Shown here in pieces: positions 32,738 through 45,149 of a stretch of 64,000 bases of DNA. The stretch's first letter is position 1. Each line of letters starts with the position of its first letter. The position numbers and the translations under genes are program-made. The stretch comes from Polytrichum commune. Lineage: Eukaryota > Streptophyta > Polytrichopsida > Polytrichales > Polytrichaceae. The stretch covers positions 63,828,533-63,892,532 of the forward strand of contig OX485804.1 of assembly GCA_950295325.1 (NCBI GenBank). The letters run 5' to 3'. Below the pieces are notes generated by a model. That model was not told the DNA's origin, ran no database searches, and saw nothing but the letters and a program-made list of their open reading frames with translations.

Positions 32738-32970
32738 GTGTCCCGGGAGATTTCAGCGGCATAATTGGTCGAGATCTTAGTGTTTACAAAACCAACCGGT
32801 TATGTGTTTGACATCTTTCGGTTTTTCTTTAATTAAGTGGGGATTATTCCATAAATCCCTTTAAATGCCTTCAATAATTTTGCTGAAGTCTTTGAATTTG
32901 AACCGGTCATTTCTCAAACTCAACTGCTTCATTTGTAATTAGCGGTCGGTTCTCCCCGTTCATTGGTGAA
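32738..32970 (+). mobile_element. Dispersed repeat family A, copy 2
   Basis: GGAGATTT, CATAATTGGTCGAGATC, CAACCGGTTATGTG, GGTTTTTCTTTAATTAAGTG, CTGAAGTCTT, GAACCGGTCATTTCTCAAAC and GTCGGTTCTCCCCGTTCATT appear in the same order as in copies 3-5. An (ACATC)n run follows at 32983-33003. Confidence 0.7.
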
Positions 32971-33094
32971 CATGACGTGTATCACATCACATCACATCAC
33001 ATCAACGTGACCATCTTTTTTTTATTTCCTTTCTTGAATGACTCACAGATAGTATCAATGTATTGCATGCAACACCCATCTTTTGACCATATGT

Positions 33095-33320
33095 AAGGTA
33101 TGTAGGCCCTATGTGGTCACCCTTCTTAATTGAACACCTACACTTAATGGTGTATGGCAAGGTTTGTTGGAAAGGGGGTCAGTCAAAATGGACACCAAAT
33201 CACATGTGCTATGATGCAATTGGATTAGGTTATGTGGTCATAATATTTAAACCATTCTAAGTTCAATAGTGAATACAATTGAGAGGACCTATGTGATCAC
33301 TCAAAAAGATTGAAGCGTAA
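33095..33320 (+). mobile_element. Fragment of family C
   Basis: It begins TAAGGTATGTAGGCCCTATG and carries CTTCTTAATTGAACACCTAC and GGACCTATGTGATCACTC. The same truncated arrangement recurs at 49447-49640, so this may be a sub-family lacking the right end. A 14-base G run lies at 33424-33438. Confidence 0.55.
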
Positions 33321-33439
33321 TTCAAGACAATACTCAATTTGACCATGGTTTGGAACTCTTCCATCCCTTAAAATGAAAATTATATGTGTGATCAGCATCA
33401 CGTTATATGTGTAGAGAAGGTTTTGGGGGGGGGGGGGGC

Positions 33440-34220
33440 ACTCTTCTTTGGGAGTGGGAGCCAAGTGGGACCCTTATTAAAACCCCATATATACAAAAAT
33501 GATTATTACCAAAAGAAGACTATACATACAAACCATTGACTATATAATAATCTCATGTATGTATACAATTTTTTTTAAATTTCTAGAGTAAAATATCTCA
33601 ATTATGTATACATATATAAGACATTGAATGTGTTTCTTCCAATTAGACATTTCTTGTATTAATGCTCATACATCATTGTATTGATGACAAAATACAATGA
33701 AGTATGACATGGGGGCTAACAAATATTGTTGCATGGATGCAAAACACATGAACTTTTGGGAGGTGTAAGTTGATATATGTGGACTAAATGAACTCCTCTT
33801 GTAAGAAACCTAAAGGGGAGTTAGGGTACACTTACCCCTCCCCAAACATTCAAGCTACCGTATTCATTCTTAGAAAACTAGATGGAACAAAACCCATCCC
33901 ATGTGTAGACTTTGTAACTTAGTCTCTCATTAAATACCCTTTCCACATTTAAATGGTACCATATGGGCGAAATTGAGTGCCCTCTTTAAAAATCTACAAG
34001 TATTGACTAGATGAAACAATTCCCAATTCAATCCAAAGGTTAGGATTACATGTAGAGTTGGAAGTGCCCACAACAAACCACAAACCTAAATTAATAACTT
34101 GTAAATTGAGATAACAATGTCTTCATCATAACTTTACTCAGCTTTGGTCCCAATCTCTGTAGGCTAGAGATTTTTGGGTCAAAATGCATCTCGATATTTC
34201 CCAATGGATTTCCCATGGGC
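33440..34220. other. Gene-free stretch
   Basis: No gene or clear repeat. AT-rich TATACAAAAATG / TATACATA phrases at 33480-33610 loosely resemble the interior of the 51901-52615 element. Confidence 0.4.
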
Positions 34221-34221
34221 T

Positions 34222-34415
34222 AACGTAGATGGATCTTAAATGGTTACTTTTCTTTTACTAGCCTCCTTTTCCTAGGATAAGAAACACGAGATTAGCACAA
34301 GATGGTTAACAAATCCAAAATGAGGCCGTAGCCACTTTCCTCATAATTTCCAAAGCTCATATGAGTATGTTATTCAAATGTTAAATGAAGTGAAGATTCT
34401 CGTGCTCATTATTTG
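34222..34415 (+). repeat. Dispersed repeat family K, direct copy
   Basis: The partner of 28409-28600. Followed at 34425-34615 by the same family C fragment that is seen at 30225-30385. Confidence 0.65.
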
Positions 34416-34739
34416 GTCGCATAGGTTCCCCCAATAATTATATTCACTGTTGACTCTAGAAGGATTATCATATTCTGAACACGTAGTCCAATCTCTTTTA
34501 GAACACATGTCTTTCATGCAATTGTTCTTGGAGCCACACCTGAACACTTACCACTCAAATTTAGGTGTCCAATTAAGATACATAAACCGAATTCGGCACA
34601 TCTACCTCATATGTTCAGACTAAGTTTATGTTAGCATATATGCAGCAAACGCAAAGCCATATGTCCATCCTTCATGGCAGGCGGTGTAAGGAAGGCAGAT
34701 TTTTGACACAAAGCAATGAGCGTCACCCCATTGAAGCTG

Positions 34740-35345
34740 AATAACGTTATGATGGCCCTTATTTATGTAAATGTACTAACTAACTATATAGGAATGTGGA
34801 GTTTAAACAAGGCTGCAGGTCAGATTCTGGTTCTAAGTATATTCACCATCATTAGCAATAAATTCACCTCACCTCTTGTCAACTTTGAAGGCCTCTTGAA
34901 CTGCTTAATTACTGCTTCAAAGAGTTGTAACTGACTGGATCGGGATCAGTAACTGCTTTGTACCCATCTCTCTTGAGCGGAATTAATAGATTTAAATAAC
35001 AGAAGAAAAAACACACAACGATCCTCTGAAGGTCTTGAGCGACATCTACGCTGCAGTAATTCGGAATTTGGAAATAAATATAACAACGTCTTCATGACCA
35101 TCTTCACTCTTTATGTTTATGTACAGTACATCCATGTACTAAATAAGTACCTGGGAATGTGAAGTCTAGCCCAGGCAGGCAGGCAGTCGATGCTCGAGCG
35201 CCAGGGAATTAATCACGCTTCTAAGTATATTCACCATGATTCATCAGCATTAAATTTTTATCTCGCCCCAGCTTGTGACGAGTCACGACAACGGGCTCGC
35301 TCCAACTTTGAAGGCCTTTCAACCTTTGGAACTTTGAAGAGTTAC
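34740..35345 (+). repeat. Repeat family J, two further copies
   Basis: TCTAAGTATATTCACCAT, TCACCTC/TCTCGCCCC, CTTGTCAACTTTGAAGGCC and variants occur at 34835-34910 and 35220-35320. Each is preceded by ATGTACTAA...GGAATGTG. The first copy supplies the approximate empty site for the insertion at 30454-30812. Confidence 0.6.
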
Positions 35346-35617
35346 TGACTGACTCAAGGACAGGAGAAGTAGTACTAAGGTACTGAACAAAAATCTAGGT
35401 GAGAGTCGCGGTACTATGCGCCTTGAGGCGAAGAGTAAGAGAATCCAGTGGGAGATCCTAAACCCATGTTCTCAGCCTGGTGCTGGCCTTCAGTGTGCTT
35501 CCCCTTTTAAACTTTAGTCGTTCAAGCTCTTAACCTGCTCCAAGGCCGACTTCACATTATTCTTCTCCTTATTATTATTAATACTATTATTATTATTGTG
35601 GCTCCAGCACAGTCTCC

Positions 35618-36012
35618 AACTTGTCCTGGTGGGGGATTTTGGGCACAATCGGTCAAGATCCTCGTGTCTCCAAGTCCGATCGCTTCCACGCTGCGATCTT
35701 TCAGGTTTCTCTTCACGAAGTTGGGGTATATTTCATAGATTCCTCCAACATGGTAACTTTCCTGCATTCTTGAACTTCAACCAGCTACACAGGGTGCATT
35801 TGGGAAATTCCTGCATGGGAAAAGGGATAGTTCTCCCACTATGGACATTCCCACTTTGACATAATTCCCTCCTTTTGAAGGTGATTCTTATATTTTTTTC
35901 CCGCACACAAGAGGGGATTGTGCCAAGAAGGAATGCTGTAAATCGCCCTTTGTGCTTAGTTCTCAAACCTCAAGCGGTTCCTCTACAACTAGCAGTCAGT
36001 TCTCCGCATGCC
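35618..36012 (+). mobile_element. Dispersed repeat family A, copy 4, interrupted by a 186-bp insertion
   Basis: The family A order is intact from GGGGGATTTTGGGCACAATC to TTGAACTTCAACCAG (35783). It then resumes at CTCAAACCTCAAGCGGTTCC (35970). The intervening 35784-35969 is absent from other copies. Its ends (CACAGGGTGCATTTGGGAA and, reversed, CACAAAGGGCGATTTACAG) are loosely inverted, suggesting a small DNA element. The 86- and 87-residue frames here are not genes. Confidence 0.65.
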
Positions 36013-36687
36013 TTGCTCCTCCGGCAGGTGATATATTGCACAGGTGGGGTTTTAAGTTCGACTGTCCTCGAATCATCAGAAACTGGAATCATTACCAATC
36101 ACCTTCACACATTTGAGGAATTCATGAAGGAGTAGCTAGCTAGGAGGAGTGGCGGGGTATGGATCATGCCCGGCTCTTCAGGCCCTGTGAGGCCTGGAGG
36201 GAGCCTGTAATATCTCCAGTAATCAAAGCCGTGCATTATGTTGACGGGGTACGAAGAAGCGCACATCACACAAAGGAATCTGGCAACGGAGGAGATAAGA
36301 TGCATCATTTGGTGTCATGAATTGGAAGCCATGTGTGTACGGGGCAGCCGAGGTTTAAATGGCTCCCACTCATGAGCCGAATGCAAGTAGGATCGAGTGG
36401 GTACTGCCCGAATTCAATTAATTTACGGTTTAATGGATGTGGAAGCCAATAGAATAAAACAAATAAAATGAAAGCGATGTTGGGGTTTCGTTTATGAAGC
36501 CAATAGACATATGCACCATAGCAGTATCAAGCATGGTGTGTATTCGTTCTGTGGGTTCTGAGAATATATAACCATGGGATGCTAGGAGCTCGGTTTTAAT
36601 TTGAGTCCCCTTGCGCAAGGCTGGAGTGTTCCACGGTTCAAGGTGCACAAAACGAACGCACATTGTTTAGTGATGTTATGACTATGT

Positions 36688-37063
36688 AAGGTGTATTGTG
36701 GGTGTTTTTCGGTTCGTTTTTATTGAACTCTCTATGATCTGCTATTTCATATCGCATCTATGTCTTGAAAATTGTGGTGCATTAGCTCATCTTATGATTG
36801 AAAGTCGGATTTTTTCCTATTTTAGTTGTGGTTATTGGAAGTGCATGTTTGTTGATTTTTTTTAACTAATCAATACATAGGTGCTTCCAATTGTGTTCGA
36901 TGTTGTGTGTAAAGGAGGTGATAAGATTTGACGACGTAGTAGTCCAATCTCTTTTAAACGTGTGTCTTGATGATGTTTGTTCTTTGGCCCTCACCTAACC
37001 ACGCATTGATGAAATGTAGGTGTCTGATTAAGAAACGTAACCAAATGACACTCAGATACCTTA
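36688..37063. mobile_element. Inverted-repeat family C copy (about 375 bp)
   Basis: The ends TAAGGTGTATTGTGGGTGTT and AACCAAATGACACTCAGATACCTTA (last bases) are inverted. The interior TGTGGTTATTGGAAGTGCATG, AGTCCAATCTCTTTTAA and TTTGTTCTTTGGCCCTCACC match the copies at 16395 and 53008. Confidence 0.75.
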
Positions 37064-40000
37064 TGGCATGTGGATGTTTGCTTTCAACTCTAATCTATGA
37101 AGTAGGTTTTGGCTGCAAACCTCCATCTTGAATTGGATGTGCCCTCAAATAATCGTAACCAAAGAAAACAAAAACCATCCTTGAAACCAAGTTTCCTAAC
37201 CTCAGGCACATGCTAAGGTCAAATTTTGTTTACCTTCACCCACTAAACTTAGTTTGAAAACGACGTTTTTGAACATGTGTGATCTCATCCTCCCCCCAAT
37301 GCGGAGTCAAAATAAGGCTAATCCACTAGCTAGATGTATAGGAGTAGATGTGTGACAAGCATTACACAAAGGAATTTGATAGAGAAGATTTGAAGGTGTA
37401 TCATTTGACATGAAATAGGAACGATGTGTACAATATATGCTTGAATGGCACTAACACTAGTGAATTTGGGAGGTACACAAATAAAACGACATCATTTTGG
37501 GAGCAAGCATAGTCAAGTATACAAAAAAAGGTGCCCCGGTATACTAAAAGCATACTTTTTTTTGGTCAAACACCTAAAAGTGTTGTTTAAATTAGATGTT
37601 TTCTTCATGGCACCCTCTATTGTTGTGTTAGGTACTCACATATAGAATGTCAAGATGAGATCTCTAAAACTTATCATTTAAAGTATTGCTCAAATGATAA
37701 TGGCTAAATATGGTTTTGGATGTAGGATTCATGACCTTAAATGTTTTAAAGTTGGATTATTTTCATGTTCCTTGCATTCATTGTAAACTTGAGGGCAGCA
37801 TCACAAAATATTTAAAGATATAAATTTATCATATTTAAAAAAATCAGACAACTACATATTCAATATACCTACTTGCACACTACTTGCATTGTCTTTTAAA
37901 ATTTGTAGAATTTTGTTGATTTTTTTCTCAACACAAATTTCTTGGCTTTGTAGATGAATTTGTTTCTTAGATGTTTATGATTTTTTCTTTCACAAAATTC
38001 AAAGATAATATACAGTTTTGAATCACTTTCACTTAAACCTTTGTAGGGTAATGGAGTTGTGTACTTGACTATACTTGCACCTTTTTAAAATCTAAAATGC
38101 CAAAATACTTATCAAATCTGGACATAGAAGTTCATCAACATGGAGTCAAAGGCCAATTCCGTGTACATGTGGGTATACAACAACCTTCACAAATGATTGT
38201 TAGAAATCTTTGATGTTGAAGTAGTCTAAGTCTTTTCCTTCGAAAAAATAAAAAATAAAAAATATTGATGTTCTAGAATCAACAGGATTGTGAGCCCGTT
38301 ATCTTTATGCTAGCCATTTTCTTGTAAAATTCTATAGGGTAGTCTTAGGAATGATTATTTTCTCAAGGAATGAATCTCCAAGGCCAAGGGGCCCTCATTC
38401 TAGGAATAGATGCCAAACCTAGTCTTGGAGCAGCTCATATTACTCCTCAGCCTATTGTTGCCTATCTAGGACATATAGGTGCCACACTTTAGATTCAATT
38501 GGAAAGTGTAGGGGGAAAAAAAGTTGTGAATCTTGAATCAATAATATTCATAAAGATACCTTTCAAGAAGTGGTCCATCCCATGGGTCAAACCTACAAAT
38601 GCATAATACCATTATTTGCAAGGCCAAAGGTTCAAAGAGACCCCACTCTTGAGCTATAGATGCTTGTTGTGACTATACCTAGCCAATTTGATTGATGGTT
38701 GTGATAGATCATAAACTAAATTCTTTCACTAGAAGAAAACCCGGCCATTCCAACCCGTCTTTGCAACACCAAAAACATTGCCACCACTTAGTTGGCAGAC
38801 CCCTTTCAACATGCTATGTTCTATTGCTATGGTCATTTACGGGGCTAGGTCATTACAGGTTGCACAACACATGAAAAAAATAAAGTCAACCAAATATGAA
38901 TGTAGTGTAGGGTTGGAAGTGCACATGCTTACTCATACCCTGAGCTAAGGCAAAAGAACTACTAAAATTTGATAAGAGAGAGAGAGAGAGAGCACTAAAT
39001 CGCCACCTTCCCAATGCACATGTTTACGCAGACATGATGAATCCTTGGCTTGGGATTGATGGCGTCTACATAAACTCATCCATCATACGTATAAAGGGAC
39101 TCCAGCCAAAAGAACCGCTACAAAATTGAGGGCTGACTCATTCTCATTTGACACCACTATACTAATTCGGACTCTTCGACTCTATTTCTGGAATCAAACC
39201 GCCTTTAAATGACCATTTAGGAGTTACAACATAGATCGATGCGTTCTCACCTTCGCGATGGATGAGTTTACATAGGCACCACAAACCCCTAGCCTCATGT
39301 CCATCTTACATATCTGACCTTGAATCCATTACCTTATCATTGTCATCACCAATTCTCCTTGGTCCAATTGGGCCGCTCCAATTTGTACCTGGTAGGTAAC
39401 TTTTGGCAACTCATTGCCTTACATTCAATGACTTACAAAACATTCATAGACAACCAGCTGGCTGTAAGATTGCAAGTTGGCATCATGTGCCCAAGAATCT
39501 CCACACGTAGTACATATGAAGCTCATCAACAACGTCCCTCGTGGTAACACTTGGGGTCTAATCTTGGTGAATGTCGGCCACGTCGCCTCTACTAGAAGAG
39601 AAGAGGCAATCACACTCATAGCTAACTAAAATTGGATCGAGGCCCAATCCAAGTTGCTTGAGTTGTATGTAGGATCTACCAATAGAATTGCATATGCAAC
39701 ATGATTATGATCATGTCAATATAGATGTGTCATTTAGATTCTCATATTTTATCCTCGCTCTCTCTCCTTAAAGTCAACATCAAAAGCTTATGTGATTGAA
39801 GTTTAATCAATTTTTGATAAATCGAACCTCAAATGATCAATAGGGATTCGCATAGGATTCGCATCTATTCCATGCGATTTAGATGAATTGAGAGTATACG
39901 TATGGATCAACCCATAGAAGTGAGGTTTTGATAGGAACTCAGTTAGTTCAATGTGAGATGGAATCTGGAATTGTTTACAGTTCTTATTTCAATCCTTATA

Positions 40001-40540
40001 ATTGTACCCATTGTCAACACATGTGAGTTTTATACATGTTTTTTACAAGTTTAAACAACCCAATCACCACTTGTACATTAGAGATGCCAAAATGAGTTTG
40101 GTACCCAATGAACCAATATGGAATGTCCTTCGTTCAAACCTCCACATTGACTTCAAGGATGCACCCAAGACTTACCAAACATGGAAAGTTATGCATGCAA
40201 AACAATCAACTCCCTTCTAAAACTCCGGTTGAGTTAATGGATAACTCTATTATGGTATAAAAGGTTGGACCAAGCAACTGAACAATTGGTCAACGAAATA
40301 TGCAAAACTTCAAACCTCCACCCCCAACACCATAAATAATATGGTCGAGATCAAAACATCGCTTCTCAAGTGCAATCACGAGATCACTCTTTTCCGGTTG
40401 CTTCATCGGAGAGGAGGTTGGCATGATATCATGTTCAAGAATTGAACTCAATTTATACGTGAAAATTCCAAGGAACATAGAGGAGAATGGGAGTCTATTC
40501 TTGTGCATAATTTTGGACCTAATCAAGAGTTCGTAGACAG
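37064..40540. other. Gene-free stretch of 3.5 kb
   Basis: No gene is recognised. Frames are short and lysine/asparagine/isoleucine-rich as expected from AT-rich DNA. Short (AG)n at 38972-38990. A phrase GATGAGTTTACAYAGG.ACCACAAA at 39261 also occurs near 31937, pointing to another eroded dispersed repeat. Confidence 0.4.
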
Positions 40541-40545
40541 AAGTA

Positions 40546-40762
40546 CACTAAATATGATATTTAATGTTACTTACTATTTGGAATTACGCAGTGCTATATC
40601 TATTTACTGTATCTCTCATATTTTACCAAAAATGCTAAATTGGTTGTTTGGACATTATAAAACATTAACAACTTTATTTGGTACAAATTTTTTTTTCAAT
40701 GGTGAAAAGATACAACACTATGTAATCTAAATAGTAAGTGACACTAAGTATCATATTTAGTG
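40546..40762. mobile_element. Family D inverted-repeat element (217 bp, TA-flanked)
   Basis: TA then CACTAAATATGATATTTAATG at the left and CACTAAGTATCATATTTAGTG then TA at the right. Each terminus is itself close to a perfect palindrome. The interior is collinear with the 24484 copy (ATCTCATATTTTACCAAAAA, GGTTGTTTGGACATTATA). Confidence 0.8.
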
Positions 40763-41269
40763 TAGCTTCTAACTAAAATAGAGCATGCTGACAACATGCC
40801 CTAATCATTACCCAACCCAAAACCAACACCTTAAAATCTTACACAATAGTTTAGTTGTTCTTAAAAGGTCGGGATAGAGGGTGAACACGAGAAAAAATCA
40901 CGAGTTTTAATGTATTTCTATTCTTGTGTAATTTGTCTCTTTTGTTTCAGGAGTTTTAAAGGAATACATGCCCACAAAGAATTTTCCTCCTATTTTGGGC
41001 ATCACTTGAGTTTTGTCTTGAGTTTGATCGTTATTTTAGAACATGTAATTTGAGCTTCAAGGGAACTCATTTCTAGGGAGCCGCAAGGTAGGTGAGCCAA
41101 ACACGTCTATGTCCAGAGTATTTGTGGGAGCCAAAAAGCCACCATTTCCCAACCATACCACTGCACATGTTTATGTTATAATCTTTTGAATTTGCACCCA
41201 TGGACAGCTTAAATTTTGTGTGAAGCCTCATAATTTTACAAAGATGCCATCCATACGATCATTTGCAAT

Positions 41270-41478
41270 ATAATGCCATGCCCACATTTACCAGTGGGCA
41301 TAGCCAACGGACAACTCCCACTAGCATGGGTCACTTTTTCATTCGCTTTTACCCAGCAATCGCTCGTAATCTAATTACATCACATCCACTGACTAGCGAA
41401 AAGTGAATGAAAAAGCGTCCCACACCTATGGGAGCCGTCCACTATCCATGCCCACCAGTAAGTGTGGACATGGCATAA
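41270..41478. repeat. Foldback element of about 210 bp
   Basis: The left half (ATAATGCCATGCCCACATTT, ACCAGTGGGCAT, ACTCCCACTAGCATGGG, CTTTTTCATTCGCTTTT) pairs with the right half in reverse order (AAAAGTGAATGAAAAAGCG, CCATGCCCACCAGT, GTGTGGACATGGCATAA). The central loop is about 50 bases. No coding frame. Confidence 0.8.
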
Positions 41479-41646
41479 AAGGTACTACATACTTTCTTCA
41501 GTAAGTTGTCAACAAGTTGCACTAAATTACTTGAGGTGATTAGGGAAAGATTTTACTTTGACTTTCAGGGGTCGATTTGCTGACGATTTTAGTGACATCA
41601 ACCGTATGTCATCCACTACTATTTTTTTTCCGCCGGGTGACGACAA

Positions 41647-41666
41647 CCCCCCCCCCCCCCCCCCCA
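41647..41666. repeat. Poly-C run of about 19 bases
   Basis: An uninterrupted C run within an otherwise AT-rich area. The open frame across it (41577-41987) is simple sequence, not a gene. Confidence 0.95.
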
Positions 41667-42527
41667 CACACGTCCAATGAGCTAGAGATCAGAAAAGGCG
41701 GAAGGAAGGAGTTGATCCCTTTTAATTTGTGCATGCTTTTTGCCCCATTGGATGGCAATCTTTGTCGATGTTCGACAACATATACCTACCCTATTTCGAC
41801 ACACATGATCGCATACTCATCAATTCCATCATTGAACTTTCATTTGTTTTTGTTTTTTTGGTTGTTGTTGTTTTTATTTTGTTCGTTCTCTTTTTCAATT
41901 TTTGGAGGTGGTCGAGTCATGCTTGGTTGTAATATATGTGTGTGTATGACCCGGCACAAAACACACATATGGCTTGGTTGGATTTAAGGGTGGGGACAAA
42001 CTACACCCTTTTAAGGGTACAGGTGTTTTGTTTTGAAATGGATATCAAGAACATGATGTAGATGCAGCACATCGCTCCATTGAGTTTGGACTAATGAGCA
42101 GCCTTTTCATAATTTGTCAACTATCGAGAGAGGTCTTGAAGGAAATAATAGAAGAAGAAGAACTTTGGTCCTTGTGCAGGGGGCCGGAGTGAATAGAGTG
42201 TCTATTCGTAGAACATCCTTGGTCATACCCCAGGGTAGTGGCATTTGGATGTAATACTACTAAAGGAAATAACATTATCACATTTAGGTATTAAGATGCG
42301 TGTGTCTAAAAGCGTTACCGAACTTTGTTACCGTCCATTTAATTTTTAGTATAAATTTATGCGTCGTATCATTGTGTATGGATCCCATCCAATCTAGGTG
42401 GGTTAGATGTAGTAGTTGTAAAGGCATGTTCACAATGGTTGCAGAAGTAAGTTTTACAGTGCAAAAGTATGTGGGGATGGACCCCCTCCCCCAACTCCAC
42501 AATGAAAGGCCTAATGGTCACTATGAA

Positions 42528-42565
42528 GTCGGACCATGGAAGATGGTCTTTTTCCATGGTCCGAC
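42528..42565. repeat. Perfect 14-base hairpin
   Basis: GTCGGACCATGGAA at 42528-42541 and its exact complement at 42552-42565 are separated by a 10-base loop. A third related copy (ATGGTCCGA) lies at 42583. No terminator-like T run follows on a gene strand, so no function is assigned. Confidence 0.9.
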
Positions 42566-42611
42566 TTGATGGTCCAACTTCTATGGTCCGATTTCTTAAA
42601 AAAACAATTTA

Positions 42612-42785
42612 CGAAGCCTTTGGGCCTCTCATTAGATGTAACTTGAATGTGGACCAAGAGGAATGACCATGCACCGAAAAGTGAATGTGTTGATTTTTTT
42701 CAATGTATGTCCCAAAAAGGGCAGTTTTGAAACAAATTTCAAGTTTGACCATTCTCTTGTCTTTTCTTGTCTTCATCTTCTCTTC
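42612..42785 (+). repeat. Dispersed repeat L, copy 1
   Basis: GCCTTTGGGCC, AATGTGGACCAAGAGGAATG, ACCATGCACC.AAAAGTGAAT, TTTCAAGTTTGACCATT and a TCTTC-rich tail are shared with 63672-63850. The copies differ by about 15 percent by eye. Confidence 0.7.
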
Positions 42786-43184
42786 CCCAAATTTTTATTA
42801 TTATCAAAACTTTAATATAATAGTATTTATATGCCATGGGCTTTGTTTTTTTTTAATTATAGCACCTATTTTGCCTCTCCCACCGCAAAACCATGCTAGG
42901 CCATGTTAGTGGATAATGTAGGCCCTTAATATGTGTGTTTTGGGGACCTTGAACTCCATGGTCACTCTGACATTTTTTTCCCTTGGTGTTTACCGAATCG
43001 GTCTCGGGACGTGTTCAACAACCAATCACAGATTTTACAGGGCCTTGGGACGACTTCATGGTCCATGGTGTAAACAAACCCTAAGTTTCATAAGAGCTTA
43101 ACTGAAATGATAGACAACATGCATCCCACTGTCACATGTCCTTGTTGGGTTTTACAACATTGTGAATTTGCTCATGCCAATGGC

Positions 43185-43530
43185 AAGTTGAAATTTGAAA
43201 CACAACATCGATTATCCCATGTAGTGAGGGTGGGTTAATACCGCGTGTGGGAAACTAGTGGAGCTGATACTAAATTTTATTTATGATATAAAATTAGTGG
43301 CCACCACAAGATCTAATTATCAAAGTGCCAAAACTATTAATGCAGACTCTCTTTAATTTCTTCATGTTAGGAGATTCCTCAAGAGTGAGTGGTGCCAGCT
43401 GAAAAGAAGATGGGAAAGCTTCTTCGAGCTCACTAAAACAAAATTATGCACTCTACAAACATCTAAGATCATGCACCAATTCTCTTAAAGTGTATGGTAA
43501 ACGAGCATGTATTCATGAATTTCGTATCAC
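43185..43530 (+). repeat. Dispersed repeat I, copy 1
   Basis: TAGTGAGGGTGGG, GATACTAAATT, CTCAAGARTGAGTGGTGCC, CTGAAAAGAAG, CTTCGAGCTCACYAAAACAA and TATGCACTCTACA are shared in order with 47265-47630, 4 kb away in the same orientation. The related spacing would allow an eroded LTR pair, but no retroelement coding sequence lies between. Confidence 0.65.
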
Positions 43531-44507
43531 TTGGTAAAAATTACAACCCCCAATAAATTTGAGATTTGGCAAAAGAGTGTGTGTTTCAGGCATTAGAACC
43601 ACACACACTAATAAGATAATCATTGTAGTTTTGTTGTGCATGAAGACTTATTCATGACAAAATCTGGCCACACCTCCATCTTTCTATATTTTACTGAATT
43701 GCATTATGCCACTTGTTAACAAAAACTACAATAGAGTTATGCGTAAAGTCCCTCAAAGAGAGATGAAATCATGGGTTCACCTTATTGACATAATTCTCTA
43801 TGGAGAGCTTGCGAGCTCATCGTGTGTTGGAGCCCATTTTGAAAGTTGTTTGAAACTCCACGGACCTCCTCTCGCTATCTCAAAAACCTCGAGAAAACTT
43901 CAAGATCTAAAATATGAATCTTCCATGTGACATGTCACCCTAAATCCTAGATTGAGTCGATGCAAAGCTAGCTTAGCCCACCCATCCTAGTGTGATAAGC
44001 TAGATATTCAATCCTTATTAACCCGACACCACTCTTTAAACATGTTATTTCTAGATTTAAGAGAACTTGGGGGGCTTTATGGTTTCGCTTTTAAACCTAG
44101 GTTTTAGTCAACTAAACGGGAGTTTGACCCCACATCTTCAAGCACAACTCTAATGTGGAAATTTTCATTTGGTTCGTTGGGCAAGGGATATTTGATCTCA
44201 TGACGGCAACTGACTCAAATCAATGAGAGTGAACTATGTTATAAGAACGTACCTCTCATCCATCAAACATAAAAACTTGAACCTCTATAAGTTGTGGCCG
44301 ATTCATCTCAAAAGAATTAAACTAATTGAAGAAATTAAATTCAATATTTTAAACATCTTAAACTAATTATATATTTTTGAAGCTAATTTCAGTATCAACT
44401 AACCTAAAAATAATATCATACAAGTTGCATATTATTTCAAGACTTTTGTGTTGAATGAATGAGAAGTACACTCGTACGCAACAATCCTTCTCTCTCCCTC
44501 ATTGTCA

Positions 44508-44690
44508 AGGGAGATTTTTGGGCATAATCGGTGAATATCCTATTCTTTCCAAGTCCAACCAGTTACATGCTATGATCTCTTAGTTTTTCTTTGTTAATTT
44601 GAGATTTATTCCATAGATCCTTCTAAAATGACAATCAATACTCATGAAGTCTTGAAACCTAATTGGTTATTTCTTAATTTCCCATGCATA
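44508..44690 (+). mobile_element. Dispersed repeat family A, copy 3
   Basis: GGGAGATTTTTGGGCATAAT, CCAAGTCCAACCAGTTACAT, TTTTTCTTTGTTAATTTG, TTCCATAGATCC, GAAGTCTTGAA and TTGGTTATTTCT follow the family order. The 3' CCGGTT part is lost. Confidence 0.7.
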
Positions 44691-45149
44691 AAATTATTTA
44701 GATGTTATGAACCGTTCCATTCTAATAATATTCATTGACAGTATTTCACCCGAATCTCACTTCATTTTCAGGTTGATTTTACTTAGCGACAAGCATTCAT
44801 AGGATTTAATTCTAGCACCTTGCATGACATATTCCTGGTCCCATCCAACCTAGTCACTCAGCTGAATAACGCTATGAGTGCCTACAGTAAACATAATCCA
44901 AGGAGATGGAATCGCTTTAGCCATAGTGACTCATCATATTAGGGTATCTAGTTGCATCTGCTTGTAAGTCAAAAGCCCAACGTACCCTCGCTTTTGGGAA
45001 GGTTTACTCTATATAGGATAATGCAACCGGCCTGGGTGTCCTTTCACCTATAACTACTGTAGTTCTTGAGCAAGAAAACTATATGATAAAGTGTTAAAAC
45101 GTGGAATGAAATAGGGCTATTGGGCCCATGCATTTCTCGTGAATGATCA
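44691..45149. other. Gene-free stretch
   Basis: No gene or repeat family is recognised here. Confidence 0.4.
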
